Assembly: GCF_019059575.1 (NCBI RefSeq)
Contig: NW_024882039.1
Coordinates: forward strand, 1-64,000
DNA: 64,000 nucleotides
Origin: Amphibalanus amphitrite
Lineage: Eukaryota; Arthropoda; Thecostraca; Balanomorpha; Balanidae
Direction: 5' to 3'
Positions 10,328 to 22,072 of this stretch are shown piece by piece; the first letter of the stretch is position 1; the number at the start of each line of letters is the position of its first letter. The position numbers were made by a program, and so were the translations under genes. The notes below the pieces were generated by a model, which saw only the letters and a list, made by a program, of their open reading frames with translations, made no database searches and was not told the origin of the DNA.

Positions 10328-11513
10328 TTAACCTTCGCCCCAGTGGGGGGGGGGGGCATATGTTACCACCCTGTCGCGTTTTTTGCGTTTAAATAAAAAA
10401 CCGCGGCGCGTAGCGCCGCGCCGCTTGGGATAGCTTTTGGTACATCAATTTTGGACAATGTGTGAAATTTTTGACCCCAGGTCATGTCAGGTCAGGTCAC
10501 CAGGTCAAGTTAACTGACCAAGCCTAAAAAAAAGTTTGCAATTATGTCCAGCCAGCAGTGTTTGTCGGAAAGGTTTTAAACTTGGTGGATTGGATGATGT
10601 TATGGGCGCCTACAATTTGTATATCTCGGATTTTTTATATCCGTGACCTAAGGTCAGGTCAGTGGCGTGACCTTTCCATTACAAGTCAATGGAGAAAAAT
10701 GAAAATGTCTCTAGATCCGTGTGTACGCATAGGAACAGTCCAAATATTTGAGAATCACAATGATTTGGACCACCCGTGATGATCAAGGTGTCATTTTTGC
10801 TGATAGCCTCTAGAAAGGTCATCCGAGGTCATTTGAGGCTACAAACAGTTTTTTGCCAATAACTCGTGATTGGAAAGAGATAGAACGCTGGGGATGGTCT
10901 CATTGCGTTTGTCTTGCCGAGACGCATCGACTGATATGCAACATGACCTTTTCCGGTCAGGTCATGACCTTGACCTGAGGTCAAATTTTCAAGTTGACCT
11001 TTCAAGGTCAAATTATAGTTCATTCGACGCGTCTCGGCGAGAGGAACACGATTCTGGCAATAGAAATGTCGTGGCTTTTTGTAGTCGAAAGTTATTGTCA
11101 AAAAACACTTTTCGTAAAAGCAGCTATTTTTGGAGTTTTTGCCCTCTGGAGGCTAAACCGTTGACCTGAGGTCAATTTTGATAATGACCTTATCAAAAGA
11201 AAAGTTCAAAAGCTATCGATTGCTGTTCCATGCGTTTTTCTAGCTACCATAGTTCCTGAGATAACCGCATGTTTTCTGAAAAATATAATGACCATTGGCA
11301 AATTTTGACCTTTGATGACCTCTGGTGACCCCAATATTGCTCTAAGATGAAAAATGACCGAAATATTTTCAAACGTACGCACTGAGAGCTATCGACTGGT
11401 TTTTACCGCGTCTTTCTATCCCTCTTAGTTTTTGAGTTAGAGGTGGGTGGTAACATATGCCCCCCCCTCACTAGGGCGAAGTTGGCTGAGACCGCCACTG
11501 GGGCGCGGGTTAA
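10328..11513. mobile_element. TTAA-flanked foldback element
   Basis: TTAA lies at 10328-10331 and 11510-11513. The left end TTAACCTTCGCCCCAGTGG pairs with CCACTGGGGCGCGGGTTAA. Internal hairpins use a G-run, CATATGTTACCACC and their complement. The body is full of GGTCA/TGACC half-sites and its two halves are loosely complementary. The ORFs inside have no protein character. Confidence 0.75.
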
Positions 11514-12214
11514 GGGACTATCCAACCTTTAACAAGGGGTTTGAGTTGAGATAGCCAAGTTTGCGGCGAGGTTCAGAAACCACTATCTATCTAGGTTGCA
11601 ACCCCCGCGGCCTCTGTGTTGAAGAAATTCGTTCCCTTCATTTGAAAATGGGCCTTGTGCAAGGCCCTATCTTCAACATGGGGCGACCGTTAGTGTGACG
11701 TCACCTCGTTTAGTCATTCTGATTTAAATGGGATTGTTCGTTGAAAAATCGCTTAAAACTTGGTCTGAACTTTGTGTGGTGCCTACAGAGTAAAAAGAAT
11801 CAGCTTTATGGCAGTAATGTGGCCTGGGGAAGGAGGTAATTTTGGGCTGTGACGTCACATATTTGAAAGTTTGCGTTTGGAATATGGGAAGCCTAAGATG
11901 TTTAATGAAAAATAAATGCCAGAACCGTGTTCCTGGTCATCCAATCTATAAAGTCGGCCACAATTTAACTGGTTTTAACAACATTTTAGAAGGTGGGAAA
12001 GTCCCTTTAAAAGGACTCCTTGCCAAAGCACTTAGAGATATACAAGAGCATTTATTGTTTGTTTTTGGGAAGAAGAAAATCAATAAAACTTATGAACAAG
12101 AAGTGATCATGCATTGTATTATGAGCCCAAATCAAACAGGATTCTCTCATCACCATACTAAATGCACACTGCACACTGCACAGCCCTTAGCTGTTTGTGC
12201 ACAGTGGAACCCGC
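11514..12214. other. Non-coding stretch with foldback fragments
   Basis: Fragments resemble the AAAGGGAC...TTGAGTTGAGATAGCC repeat seen at 51.7 and 54.5 kb (for example GAGTTGAGATAGCCAAG near 11541). An open frame from 11842 crosses into the next element and lacks protein-like features. Confidence 0.5.
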
Positions 12215-13168
12215 TTAACCCTCGCCGGACTTATTGGTTTTCTACATACGCGCCGGCCGGGGGCCGGGGTGGGGGGGGGGGGGGGCGGGGGGTACGACCC
12301 CATCTCGCCGTTTCGCCCCTAATGGAGCTAGAACGTTGCGGAAAAGACGAGCATGTGTGTCGTTACGAGATGCAGCGTTTTGCACCCGATTTTAAGGTCT
12401 CAGGCCAACCGGTGACCTCTGATGTCAGGTCAAGTGGCCCAAGGTACGGGTTCGGTTTTGGCGAATAACTTAGCAAAAAATGATTGCAGGGCCGCGATTT
12501 TGACAGCATCGTATTCGCCCTGCTCAGGCGCGTCGAATGGTATTCTTTTTTATTTGGGTGAGGCCAACTTTGGGTGTTGACCTCGGGTCACGGTGAGGTC
12601 AGAGATCCCAAGGGCACGAACTTGGTCGAAGGAGATCATGTCACATATTATTCGATATGGCAGGTCTTCCCGAGTCTATTGGTGGCTTTCCCGACTCGCT
12701 AGCTCAATTTGATCAGAAGTTATTGTCGAAAAACTTATGACACTAGTGACGTCATCAATGACGTCACGCAAGCTCTTGGTGCAAAAATGAAGCATCGAAC
12801 CTTGTAAAGAGTGCATGAAATAATCACGGTTGCGTGTGCTACAGCTAGTCTGATATCGTTCTGGGCTCCAAATTAGCTGTTTATAAGTTTCCCCATTGGC
12901 TTATAATGGTGACTTCATATGACCGGCCTGACCTCATGTGACCTTGAATAAAAAAGCGAGATATACACGTTGTGAGACTTCTGGAGGATACTAGGTCCTG
13001 CAAGTTTCATCCCCCTGTGAAATCTGCTCTGACACTGAGGGCGTTGCGAACTTGCGGTATTTGAGGACCGTGCAGAGGTTCACTTATGACGTCAAAGGTC
13101 AGTGACCTGACCTGACCTGAAAAAGCTGGTGGTATTGCAAGATCCGGCTTGAATCAGAGGTCAGGTTA
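12215..13168. mobile_element. TTAA-family foldback element, right end missing
   Basis: It begins TTAACCCTCGCCGGAC with a long G-run and follows the element at 23626-24662 closely for most of its length, including the paired TGACGTCA sites near 12745-12770. The similarity stops near 13168, where the 23.6-kb copy continues for another 100 bases to its own TTAA end. The right end is therefore deleted. Confidence 0.7.
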
Positions 13169-13825
13169 ATCACTACTCGGTACGTTCCGAGCATTTGAGA
13201 AAGCAACCATCAAGATGTAATTGAATGATACCGTTTAGGACGACATTTTCCCGCTTATCGCCATATTTCAGCGTTTTATGTATGTACCATCGCCAAAGTG
13301 GATGCGGGTATCGATAGAAGAAAGACCAGGCAGTCTTGTGGTACACTAGGTTTTTACGTATCTCGACTAATAAGTTCATAAATCGACTTTAAGTTTTGCC
13401 CTCGAAATCGGTTTCTCCCATAGGTTTAGCACTAGTGAAGGGAAAATAAAAAACCTTCACGCTATGCTTACGTCACCAGAGCTGAAGCTGCCAATACCAT
13501 TGACCGGGGGCCGAGCTGGATAACCCATCGACCAAACACGGTTAGATATTTAATCTCGGACACAGTCAACGTCAATGTTGGTTCAGGTTACACACCCCTC
13601 ACGGAACGCCGACCGCCTGACCTCCGCTCGACGCCGGGGAACCCTGCTCCGAGAAAATTCTTAACTACCAGGTTAAAGTGAACAATTGTCTCCGGCTCGG
13701 ACCTGATCACATCTGTCAATCCTGTCATTATTTGAGACGAGACACTAAAGTACTGTCACGAGACGGCCGGGCTGCAGGACGGCCGTGCGTGACCCATCAA
13801 CCGCAAAGATAGTTGAAATCCATAG
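13169..13825. other. Stretch with no recognised gene
   Basis: No coding, RNA or transposon signature could be supported between the truncated foldback and the mariner relic. Confidence 0.4.
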
Positions 13826-14040
13826 CATTAGGTCGTTCAATAAGTAATGGACGATAGCCTGTGACTTCGACATTTTTGACGCTAGCGCGATGCCAAAAAA
13901 AAACATCGAAATCTTCAAGAGATTTTCTACAAAATGCACATCTTCGTTTTGTGCCAAAATCACGCGCTTGTCACTATCTCGCTGAACTTTTTAAAGCATT
14001 TCGAATTACTGTTTTGAATATACGGAAAACAGTCGGGATA

Positions 14041-14125
14041 ATGGATTCCACACTGAAACAGCGCGCCGTCATTGAGTTCCCGGTTAAACTCTGAGAAGTT
14101 TCTTCAACAAAAATCCATAACAGCT
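14041..14125 (+). pseudogene. Mariner transposase, N-terminal piece
   Basis: The frame reads MDSTLKQRAVIEFPVKL and then a stop. It resembles the start of mariner transposases, which have (E/K)QRAVIKFLVK here. It lies about 215 bp inside the left terminal repeat and is cut at 14126 by the 3' end of a LINE. Confidence 0.7.
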
Positions 14126-16637
14126 TCGTGGTGATGATGATGATATTTATTGAACAGAAAGTACTGGAACAAAAGAGTAAATCGGAGATTGGTGCAGAAG
14201 CTCAAGGCTCAATTCGGGGCACCTCTCTCCGTGCACACTCATTCACAAACATACAAGCTTACGTGCAGACTCGTACCTATGCTTTACACTTTACACATAC
14301 ATACAAACACACACTCTTAATCACTTGTACTGGCACGCGCACACGTAACAATTCTTGGCGTATCAGGTAATTGTTGTGTACTATTATTAGCGTCACGTGC
14401 ATACATGCCTCACACACGCGCGCTCACACACACACACACATCGCATTTTCAAACAGTTACACTACACTCCATCATACGCATCATACATTCACACACAATC
14501 AGTCATTAATGTCTCGCGTTCATTGCAATCAGCTACCGCCGCACGAGGGACACCCGCCCACAGCGCCCCGGAACAGCCGCCGGGAGCCGCCGCCCCACGC
14601 GCCCGAGAGGAGTTTTGGTGATCAAAATCTGTGGGAATTAATTATGTATTTATGGAAACAGCTTGCCACCTCTCGTCCGCTGCCCGGGTTGAGTAACTCG
14701 CCATGAAGTAGCATCTTAAGTTGTTTGGATGTTGGCAAAGTTCGAAAGTCAAGATTGAGAATTGTGGATAGTTCCTCGAAAAGCGTTTGTCGAATATTAT
14801 TGTATGTAGTGCAATGAAGGATGTAGTGTTCCGCAGTTTCAAGTGAATGGCCGCATGGACAAGAGGGTGAATCTGAAAGGAGTAATTTATGGAGGTGTTC
14901 GTTGAGTTTAGATGCTCCGACGCGTAGTCTGGTGTGCAGGAGATTGCCGCGCTTGGAGCCGAAGGTAAAGTACTCTGGCGGTCGTGGAGGGCCAAAATGT
15001 TCGTGAATTTGTCGTTTGAAGGAAAAGAGGTTTGGATGGTGGACAGATGGGGGAAGGTCGTTCCAGAGCCGGGTTGTGCTTGGTATGAATGACTTCCTGA
15101 AGAGAGTAGTTCTATTAAAGGATTGTGTGAGAGTGCTGGAATTTCGTAAATTTCTACCTGTCTGGTATGCTCGTGTGTCAGGAATAATTGAAAGAACATA
15201 TGGTGGTATTTGAGGATCAGCTGTTTTTAGGTGATGGTAAAGTAGAAGTCTGTGAACTTTGCGCCTGTTTTCCATGGAAGTCCAGCCCAGTTCCTCCCTC
15301 AGTCTGTTCGTCGGTGTTCTTGTCATTGTTCCTGTAATAAGTCGGGCTGCGCGATTTTGAAGTCGTTCAAGTCTGTTAGCGTCGTTCCTAGTTATCAGTC
15401 CGTCATATACTATGTCGCAATAGTCGAAAAAGGGCCGTATGTAGGTTATGTATATTTGGAGGAGAATGTTTCTTGGTACGTGTTTTGCGATAGGATAGAG
15501 GGAACCCAGAGCTTTGGTTACTTTCTTTATTATCCCATTTATGTGTGTTTTAAATTTGAGATCAGAAGACAGGGAGATGCCAAGATGTTTGTGGTGCTCG
15601 CGGACGGGGATGGTTTGACCGTCAAAAACTAGTTTGGGAATGCTTGGGGCGTTTTTGAGTGAGAATGTTTGTTGTATCGTTTTTGATGCATTAAAGGTGA
15701 TCATCCAATCATGGCCGTACTGCTGAATGTTGTCTAGGTCGCGCTGTAACGAGGTTTGTGTCAAGGCGAAAGTGTCATTGTTGTGTGAAGCGTAAAGTGA
15801 AGTGTCGTCTGCAAAAAAGAGTGTGTCATTAGAAGTCTTGGTCGAGAGTCCGTCTAGGTAAATAAGGGCTAGTAGAGGGCCGAGCACGGACCCTTGGGGG
15901 CATCCCGCATTTGTGGTTTGAAGTGAGGAAAACGAATTTTGTATTAATACACGGTGTGTTCTGTCCGTCAAATAAGATTGCAACCATGTCAAGAGAGTCC
16001 CTGTCTGTCCAAAGTCTGTTTTACACTTGTGAAGAAGTCCTTCGTGCCAAATTTTGTCGAAGTATTTGGAAATGTCTAAGTAGATTGCTGTGAAGTCGTC
16101 GCCTGCGTAAAGTGTTTGGTATAAGTTGTGCGTCAGATAAACGAGCTGGAGTTGAGTACTGTGGCCCGGTCTGTACCCGCTTTGTTTGTCTGTGAAAAGG
16201 TGATGTTCGCTAATATGCTTGTAGATACCGTTAAAGACAATTTTTTCAAGAATTTTTGACATGGTGTTCAAGAGAGATATTGGACGATAATTTGATGGAA
16301 TGGATGGTGACCCTTTATTCTTAAATATTGGCTTGATTATTGCTGTTTTCCAAGAGTTTGGGAAAATACCGTCCCTGTGAGACTTATTAAAGAGTTTTGT
16401 TAACGGCTCAGAAATTAGAACGGTGGCAAGCCTAAGTATTTTTGTTGGAATTTTATCCGGTCCAGTCGACTTGTTGGGATCGAGGGAGTTAAGGATGCGG
16501 ATCACTTCCTGTTCAGACACTTGAATGCTGTCTAGTGTGGGTACAGGCCGGGCTTCGTTTGGGAGTGTTTGTCTTGTGGAAGTGACTAGTCTCGTTTGGG
16601 AAGCAAAGTGGTCGTTAATCGTGTTGTGTATTTAAGA
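14126..16637 (-). mobile_element. 5'-truncated LINE with (ATC)n tail
   Basis: Read on the minus strand, a reverse transcriptase frame is followed by a roughly 480-bp 3' region containing CA/GT-rich simple repeats, an AATAAA signal and a terminal run of ATC triplets (14126-14145 on the plus strand). The 5' side stops near 16637 with no endonuclease domain, as expected for incomplete reverse transcription. It is inserted in the mariner transposase frame. I see no clear target-site duplication. Confidence 0.85.
14622..16520 (-). CDS. LINE reverse transcriptase (long uninterrupted frame)
   Basis: There are 632 codons from a GTG, and the frame stays open about 110 bases further upstream, so the true start was lost by truncation. 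Non-LTR reverse transcriptase motifs appear in order: NYRPISLL (77-84), YLDISKYFDKIW with catalytic Asp (about 147-158), AGCPQGSVLGPLL (205-217), FFADDTSLY with the catalytic DD (235-243), then HLGISL and the thumb region. A Cys/His cluster (CPCG...H...C) lies near the C-terminus. The protein would copy LINE RNA at a nicked target. No endonuclease or RNase H domain is present. The FADD core suggests a CR1/L2/Jockey-like lineage, but I do not assign a clade. An intact frame implies a relatively young insertion. Confidence 0.9.
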   Translation of the reverse strand: MSEQEVIRILNSLDPNKSTGPDKIPTKILRLATVLISEPLTKLFNKSHRDGIFPNSWKTAIIKPIFKNKGSPSIPSNYRPISLLNTMSKILEKIVFNGIYKHISEHHLFTDKQSGYRPGHSTQLQLVYLTHNLYQTLYAGDDFTAIYLDISKYFDKIWHEGLLHKCKTDFGQTGTLLTWLQSYLTDRTHRVLIQNSFSSLQTTNAGCPQGSVLGPLLALIYLDGLSTKTSNDTLFFADDTSLYASHNNDTFALTQTSLQRDLDNIQQYGHDWMITFNASKTIQQTFSLKNAPSIPKLVFDGQTIPVREHHKHLGISLSSDLKFKTHINGIIKKVTKALGSLYPIAKHVPRNILLQIYITYIRPFFDYCDIVYDGLITRNDANRLERLQNRAARLITGTMTRTPTNRLREELGWTSMENRRKVHRLLLYHHLKTADPQIPPYVLSIIPDTRAYQTGRNLRNSSTLTQSFNRTTLFRKSFIPSTTRLWNDLPPSVHHPNLFSFKRQIHEHFGPPRPPEYFTFGSKRGNLLHTRLRVGASKLNEHLHKLLLSDSPSCPCGHSLETAEHYILHCTTYNNIRQTLFEELSTILNLDFRTLPTSKQLKMLLHGELLNPGSGREVASCFHKYIINSHRF

Positions 16638-16639
16638 AA

Positions 16640-16727
16640 CCATGGCTATTTCCTCTGTCAGGAGATGGGTTATGAGGCTTCGTAACGGAGATCACAGCAC
16701 CAGCGACAAGCACAAGTCTGGAAGGCC
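16640..16727 (+). pseudogene. Mariner transposase, second piece
   Basis: The frame reads SVRRWVMRLRNGDHSTSDKH and then SGRP, matching the mariner region usually seen as (Y)RWVKRF.DGRES.....SGRP. It ends at the TTAA where three foldback elements begin. Confidence 0.7.
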
Positions 16728-17333
16728 TTAACCCGGCGGCCGCTGGGCCTCCGCGCCACCCGCCGGCCGCTGGGGGGGGGGGGGGGCATATAGTTGCCCC
16801 CCCTTTACTTCTGTGACGATATCGTCGCAACGCGAAGAGATAGAGAAACGAAACTTTGCACACATCTTCCTGAATACCTAGCCGAGGTTGTGTCCAAATT
16901 TGGTGTCAATCCCATTTGAAATGACGTCACAGTGACGTCATAAGTGAAATTATAGATTTGCGACTTTCATATTCCTCACGATACATCAGATATATGGGAC
17001 CGAATATAAAGGGTGGATTATTGGTCAGAAACTAGATGGAAGTGTAGTTAGATGTTTTAGGATGACAGCAGGTGCTGTCTAGTTCATTTACAGTTGAGTT
17101 TCATGCTCAGCGTCATCAGAAACGGTCCATATCGGAAAACGACAAAACTTTATGACGTCACTGTGACGTCATCTTAGGTACTACAACCACCAAACTTTCC
17201 TCAAACATTGCCTAGGTATTCATTTGAAGCTATGCCAAGTTTCACGTTCGTAGCTCATCAGGTTTCGGATATTTCACAAAACGTAAAGGGGGGGCAACTT
17301 TATGCCCCCCCCCCCCAGCGGCTCGTGGGTTAA
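16728..17333. mobile_element. TTAA-flanked foldback element
   Basis: TTAA bounds both sides (16728-16731, 17330-17333). The ends TTAACCCGGCGGCCGCTGG and CCAGCGGCTCGTGGGTTAA are partly complementary. Both contain the G-run, CATATAGTTG, C-run hairpin. The interior carries TGACGTCA sites near 16925-16945 and 17153-17173. It has no coding capacity. Confidence 0.75.
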
Positions 17334-18103
17334 AGGAAGGGTGCCACCTTTTGGACACAACGCAGTTTTTACAAGATTAGCCTCACATGAACCTAAAAAC
17401 CGGCTTCACTTACCTATGCTCGAGACGGTCAGCATTGAATCCGCACGTGAAGTTATCATTTGCGAGTTTTGCTGCCAGCATTCGGGCAGGCAAAAATCTT
17501 CAGCACTATTTCCTCGTCGTGTTAAGGGTATTTTATAAAACATGAAATCAGCAAAGGTATGTATAAAAGTTATACTTTTGAAGCATGTTTTATCATTTTG
17601 AAAGGGTATATTTTTTCTTTATGGTATACACTTAAGTTTTAAAATTTTAATTGGGAAGTTTTTCTAGTAAGTTGCATGAAGGGTGAAGGGTTCCATAGAT
17701 CTCTTAAGCATTGTAAAGGAAAAACCTTTACTCGGCTTATTTGATGTTCTTTAACTGTTGGCAAATATGGCCAACAGTTACCTACTTGGTTACCTACAAC
17801 TTAGTTCAAATCATGTTATCTTCTTCCTTTTTATTTGTTCATCTTTTTGTCTCAGTTGCGCCATCAATGCAAATGGCAGAATGATATGTTGCCATGACAA
17901 CAGGATATGCCAGCCGTCCTAGCTGCCACATCAAACGACCTTGAGTTGTAGTGGTGATATAAACAACGATCTTTTTTTTGGCCAATGTATTAAATGCAAT
18001 GTTTTGGTTTTTTGTATATTGTGGACGCGCTAACCACGTCTAAAAATTCAAATAAGTAAAATAGATTCATAGAACAAAAATTTCGGAAGGTGGCACCCTT
18101 CCT
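17334..18103. mobile_element. TTAA-flanked element with AGGAAGGGTGCCACC ends
   Basis: Inverted ends AGGAAGGGTGCCACCTT (17334) and AAGGTGGCACCCTTCCT (18087-18103) are joined to TTAA on both sides. Those TTAA copies are shared with the preceding and following elements. The interior is AT-rich and unlike the GGTCA-rich family, and no protein is encoded. It may have been the first insertion here, with its own TTAA duplications later used as targets. Confidence 0.7.
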
Positions 18104-18132
18104 TTAACCCGCGCACCGCCGGGGGTCTGCGC

Positions 18133-18508
18133 TAGTGATGTCAATTTCAGAAAACGTATGTCCAAAGTCCGTCCAATGTCCAATGCTTACGTCGACTGTC
18201 CGTCCAAAAATGTCCAAGCCAGCCATTTGTCCAAAGATGTCCGACACCTACGCAATAGTTTACACTCAACACTGTTTTTTAATTTGCTTTTCATGTTCCG
18301 TTACCAGCTCAAAAGTTTCATTATATTGAAAGCTGGGCTTTCTAATAGCCAATCAATGTTAAACACGATTACTTTTTAAAAATGTTGAGGTGTAGCGAGC
18401 AATTGTCCAAAGTTGTCCAAAGCCTGCTGCCATTGTCCAACCGAATTCCGAATTGGACATTGGACAAAATCGGAATTCCGAAGATTCAAGTTCCGATTGA
18501 CACCACTA
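18133..18508. mobile_element. hAT-like MITE with perfect 8-bp duplication
   Basis: A 376-bp element with ends TAGTGATGTCAAT and ATTGACACCACTA and identical flanks GTCTGCGC (18125-18132, 18509-18516). Its interior is dominated by TGTCCAA/TTGGACA motifs rather than the TTTGGTAT motifs of other copies with the same ends, so it is a distinct subfamily. Confidence 0.85.
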
Positions 18509-19827
18509 GTCTGCGCCAACTTCGTACCGGAGCACAATGGGACCGGAGCGAAAATTAGCGCGACATCGGTACTTTTTCGTGTTTCGTGTCCGCTTTTCAC
18601 ATGAAAGGGATGATAGAATCATACAAATGGTAGTCGGTGTACTCTCTAAGCAATTTCTGAGAAATTTAATTAATCAATCATTAGTAATTTATTTGATTAA
18701 TTGGTTAACTAATAAGTTGACCTGCGCTGACCTCGACTCGGTTCAGTCACGTGATAAGATGGCAACACCTGTCAGGTCAGGTCATGGCGACACCGGAAAT
18801 TCCGATAAGCAAATAATGTAGCCACCAAAACCATGATGGGAATCTGATGGCCACAGGCTACATAACAATAGACTATAACAAATTAAGTACGGGTCAGAAA
18901 ATTGTATCAGACACTCCGAAAGCAGGTACGGATATGTCCGGACAAAACTTAAATATAGTTGGTACTTGACAACCTTGCACAACTCTCTGTTACTCACAGC
19001 TTCCGGCCGGCTCGCGGTAACCGCGCACGGCCAGCGCCGGCGACCTGAAGTAAAAAAAGAAAATGCCCCTCATTTTCGCTATGGCAGGCTGAGGCAGCTG
19101 AAATACATTTTCTGAAAGACAATTGACTGGTTAACACCATAAAGATCGGGACCTAGCGGGAAGAGCGGGACCTAGCGGGACTTTTTATAATTTATAACGG
19201 CATTCCAGAATATTTATAACAGCAAAATTAACTCACAATTTGAAAAGCATCTAAGATAACTTAACATTTGAAGCGTATTTATGTATTCCGCCGAAAGTTT
19301 TTCTTTCCATCGTGAAGCCGATGGTCTAAAATATCAGGCTAGACCCCGAAAATTTTGATAAAGCCGTCTAATATATATTTTTTCTTGCCTACATTACCTG
19401 GTACTTTTCTCCGTACGAAAACGGGTATACGATGCTTGTCACGGAACTTTGTGTTTGGGCTGATGTGGCGTCGACGCTGTACACCATGAACGAAAAATAT
19501 TTGCAGATTCGTGGTCCATGGACATTTCTGAACTATATGACACAGTTTAACTAACTTTGGGAAAGGTCGGCAAATCCACCAATGCAGATCTGGTTAAATG
19601 TAACAGCAGCATTTGTCCTGATTAAGTCTTTTCCAATGGATTCTAGTTTTCTTATCGCCTTCTTTTCTTGGATCGATACTCTACTGAAGATAGAATTCAT
19701 GATACACATTCCAAGTTACACATTTTTTTTTCGGACCGGTTTCGATATACTCCCTATATCATCCTCAGCGAGACTATGTTGCGCAAGATACAATTATAAG
19801 TTAGGACATTGCAACATGACAAAGGCG

Positions 19828-20510
19828 TTAACCCTCGCCCGCACATGGGGGGGGGGGGGTGGTTGCCACCCCCAGGTAGTCTTTCTGCTCTGCACTCAAC
19901 ATTTTTAGAGCTAGAAGGCTGATTTTTCGTATAGCTGCTCGTCAAACCTTTCTTGATGTCTACTGAAAATTTCACGTTTGTGATTTTTGGTTTCGGAGAT
20001 ATGATCTTGTTTTTCAGGTCATGTCATGACCCAAATGGCCAATTCTCAACATCTTGCGTTTGCCATGGGCCTTGTGAGCTTTTGACACCCTGATTTCGGC
20101 CTTTTTTGCCAGTCTTACCTCCCACCTATCATGGAACATGTTGTTCGACGATGTACAAGGGTCAAGGTCAGGGTCAAGGTCAACCTAGGTCATCTAAGAT
20201 AATTGCGTTTTAGGCAAGCTGAATTTACTTTTTGTGAAGTTTTTTGACTGTAATTTTGGTAAAAGCTTCTCAGATCATGATTTCATGTAATATGGACCAA
20301 AAAACAAGCGGTGCACACATCGGTATACACACAGACACACACAGAAATACAAACACATATAATTGACCTTGACCAACTTGACCTGAAATGACCTCAGCAA
20401 CTCAATTCTGGTCGGGTAGTGTGACAAAGAGGTTCTAGCTGGCTTGGCACCAGAAAACAGCATCGTCATCGGTATTTGATAAGCAGCACACTTGATATCC
20501 AACGGTGATA
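19828..20510. mobile_element. Partial TTAA-family foldback element
   Basis: It starts TTAACCCTCGCCCGCACATG with the hairpin G-run, TGGTTGCCACC. Over most of its length it is the reverse complement of the right part of the element at 36443-37356. Its own distal end is absent: the similarity fades near 20510 into the host element. Confidence 0.65.
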
Positions 20511-21171
20511 TTTATGTTGACCTCGAAAGGTCAAGGTCAAAGGTTGACCTCAGGTCACGTGATCTCGAGGTCATCATGTATATCATTCGATACGCCTTGA
20601 CGAGCTGAATACAATGAGACCAGCCGCGCGGCAAAATCTTGCTCCTGTACGGAGTTATTAGCAAAAAACCTTTGGTGACCTTTGATGACTTCACATAACC
20701 TTACAGCTGTCCAACAGCAAAACAGACCTCAAAGTAGTTAAGGTTGATCGTATATTAAGTCATGTATGGTTTATGGGGCCATTCCGACCCGTTTTAGTGG
20801 TAAAAACAGGGAGTTGAACTGACCTGACCTTAGGTCATCGATACCGAAATTCCGAGATGAACAAATTGTAGCTTCTAATGACTTTATAACATCCTGCGAC
20901 TTTCAAAGGCCTCCGACATCTACTGTAGCTCTGGCACGGTGACAAAGTTGCAAAAAAGTGACTTGAGGTTGGGTCATTCAAAGTGACCTGGTGACCTGAC
21001 CTTAAAGGTTAGGAGGTTCAAACTTGCACACCATGTGTAAAATTGATGAGAGAATAGTCGTACTAAATTTCGCGGCACGTAGCGCGGCGGTTTTTCCGCT
21101 ATCTACGAAAAACCTCAGGGGGGGGGCGGATATCCGCCCCCCCCCCCCGACGGTGCGCGGGTTAAAGTGCC

Positions 21172-22072
21172 TTAACTCCTGAAGCAGTTGAAAACTGATG
21201 ATTGAACAGAACCGTCGAACCCGGGTACGGGATTTGGCTCTGAAAGTTGGTTGCCCAACTCGGACCACTGTAAGCATCATCAACCAACTGAGCTACCGGA
21301 GTCTGGGCAAGGAGGGTCCCTAAAATGCTGACGCAGGAGCACAAAGACGCCCGCCGTGCATACAGGGACGCTGGAGAAGCGTTCTTCAGAGGAACGGTAA
21401 CCGGGGACGAATCATGGCTCCACCATTACCAGCCAGAGACCAGGCGCCAGTCCGTGGAATACACACACCCGGGATTACCGGCACCAAAGAAGACGAAAAG
21501 TTCCACCTCTGCTGGGAAGATTATGGCAACCATATTCTGGGGTAGCGATGGTGTCATCCTGGTGGACTTCCTTGAACCTGGGTGGAATATGAACACCCAT
21601 CGCTACATCACAGTCTTGAGGAGACTGAGAAGAGCGATCCTGAAATAGAGTCCCGGCTTGGTTGTCAACATCACCACACACCATGACTACGCCCGACCGC
21701 ACGTCTCACGCCACGCGCGAGGAGACTGCGAGACGGGGCTGGAATACCATGCCCCAGCCGGCAGCCACCCTACAGTCCGGACCTGGCTCTTTCAGATTCT
21801 CTGGTTCCTGAAGGATGGCGTCCATGGTGAACACTACGAGACCCACGCTAGTCATGTTCGCTGTCAAAAACTGTGTGAAAGAGACGGAAACGATGGCCGG
21901 AACGATGGGAAAAGTGTATGCAGGCGGGCGGCGACTGGTTTGTCAAACGGAAGTACAAGAAAGGCAAGCATTCCAAAAACACTTCTTGCTTTGCTCGACC
22001 GTTCACGACAAGACTATTCCGTTAAAATTGGGAAGGGACTTCATTTTTGCGCAACTCATTAACACTGTCTGA
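21172..22072 (+). pseudogene. Mariner transposase, catalytic part (frameshifted)
   Basis: A 108-codon frame (21325-21648) contains MLTQEHKDARR, TGDESWLHHYQPETRRQS, HPGLPAPKKTKS and SAGKIMATIFWGSDGVIL, the hallmark order of mariner transposases with the first catalytic Asp in TGDE. Further on is HHDYARPH in place of the usual HDNARPH, holding the second Asp. Frameshifts and stops lie between and after these segments. This is the last part of the relic that starts at 13826. Confidence 0.85.

Larger units (their letters stand above)
18104..21164. mobile_element. TTAA-flanked foldback element containing further insertions
   Basis: The ends are TTAACCCGCGCACCGCCGG (18104) and CCGACGGTGCGCGGGTTAA (ending 21164). 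It contains a hAT-like MITE (18133-18508) and part of another TTAA-family element (from 19828). The right part (about 20512-21164) carries dense GGTCA/TGACC and the C-run hairpin. Only shadow ORFs are present. Confidence 0.7.

Noticed and set aside
11842-12468. A 208-codon ORF
   Set aside because: It runs across the boundary of a TTAA foldback element and ends in its GGTCA-rich interior; no family resemblance.
16780-16806. G-runs and C-runs as sequencing artefacts
   Set aside because: They recur at the same position near both ends of many independent TTAA elements, so they are a real feature of the family, although exact run lengths may be unreliable.
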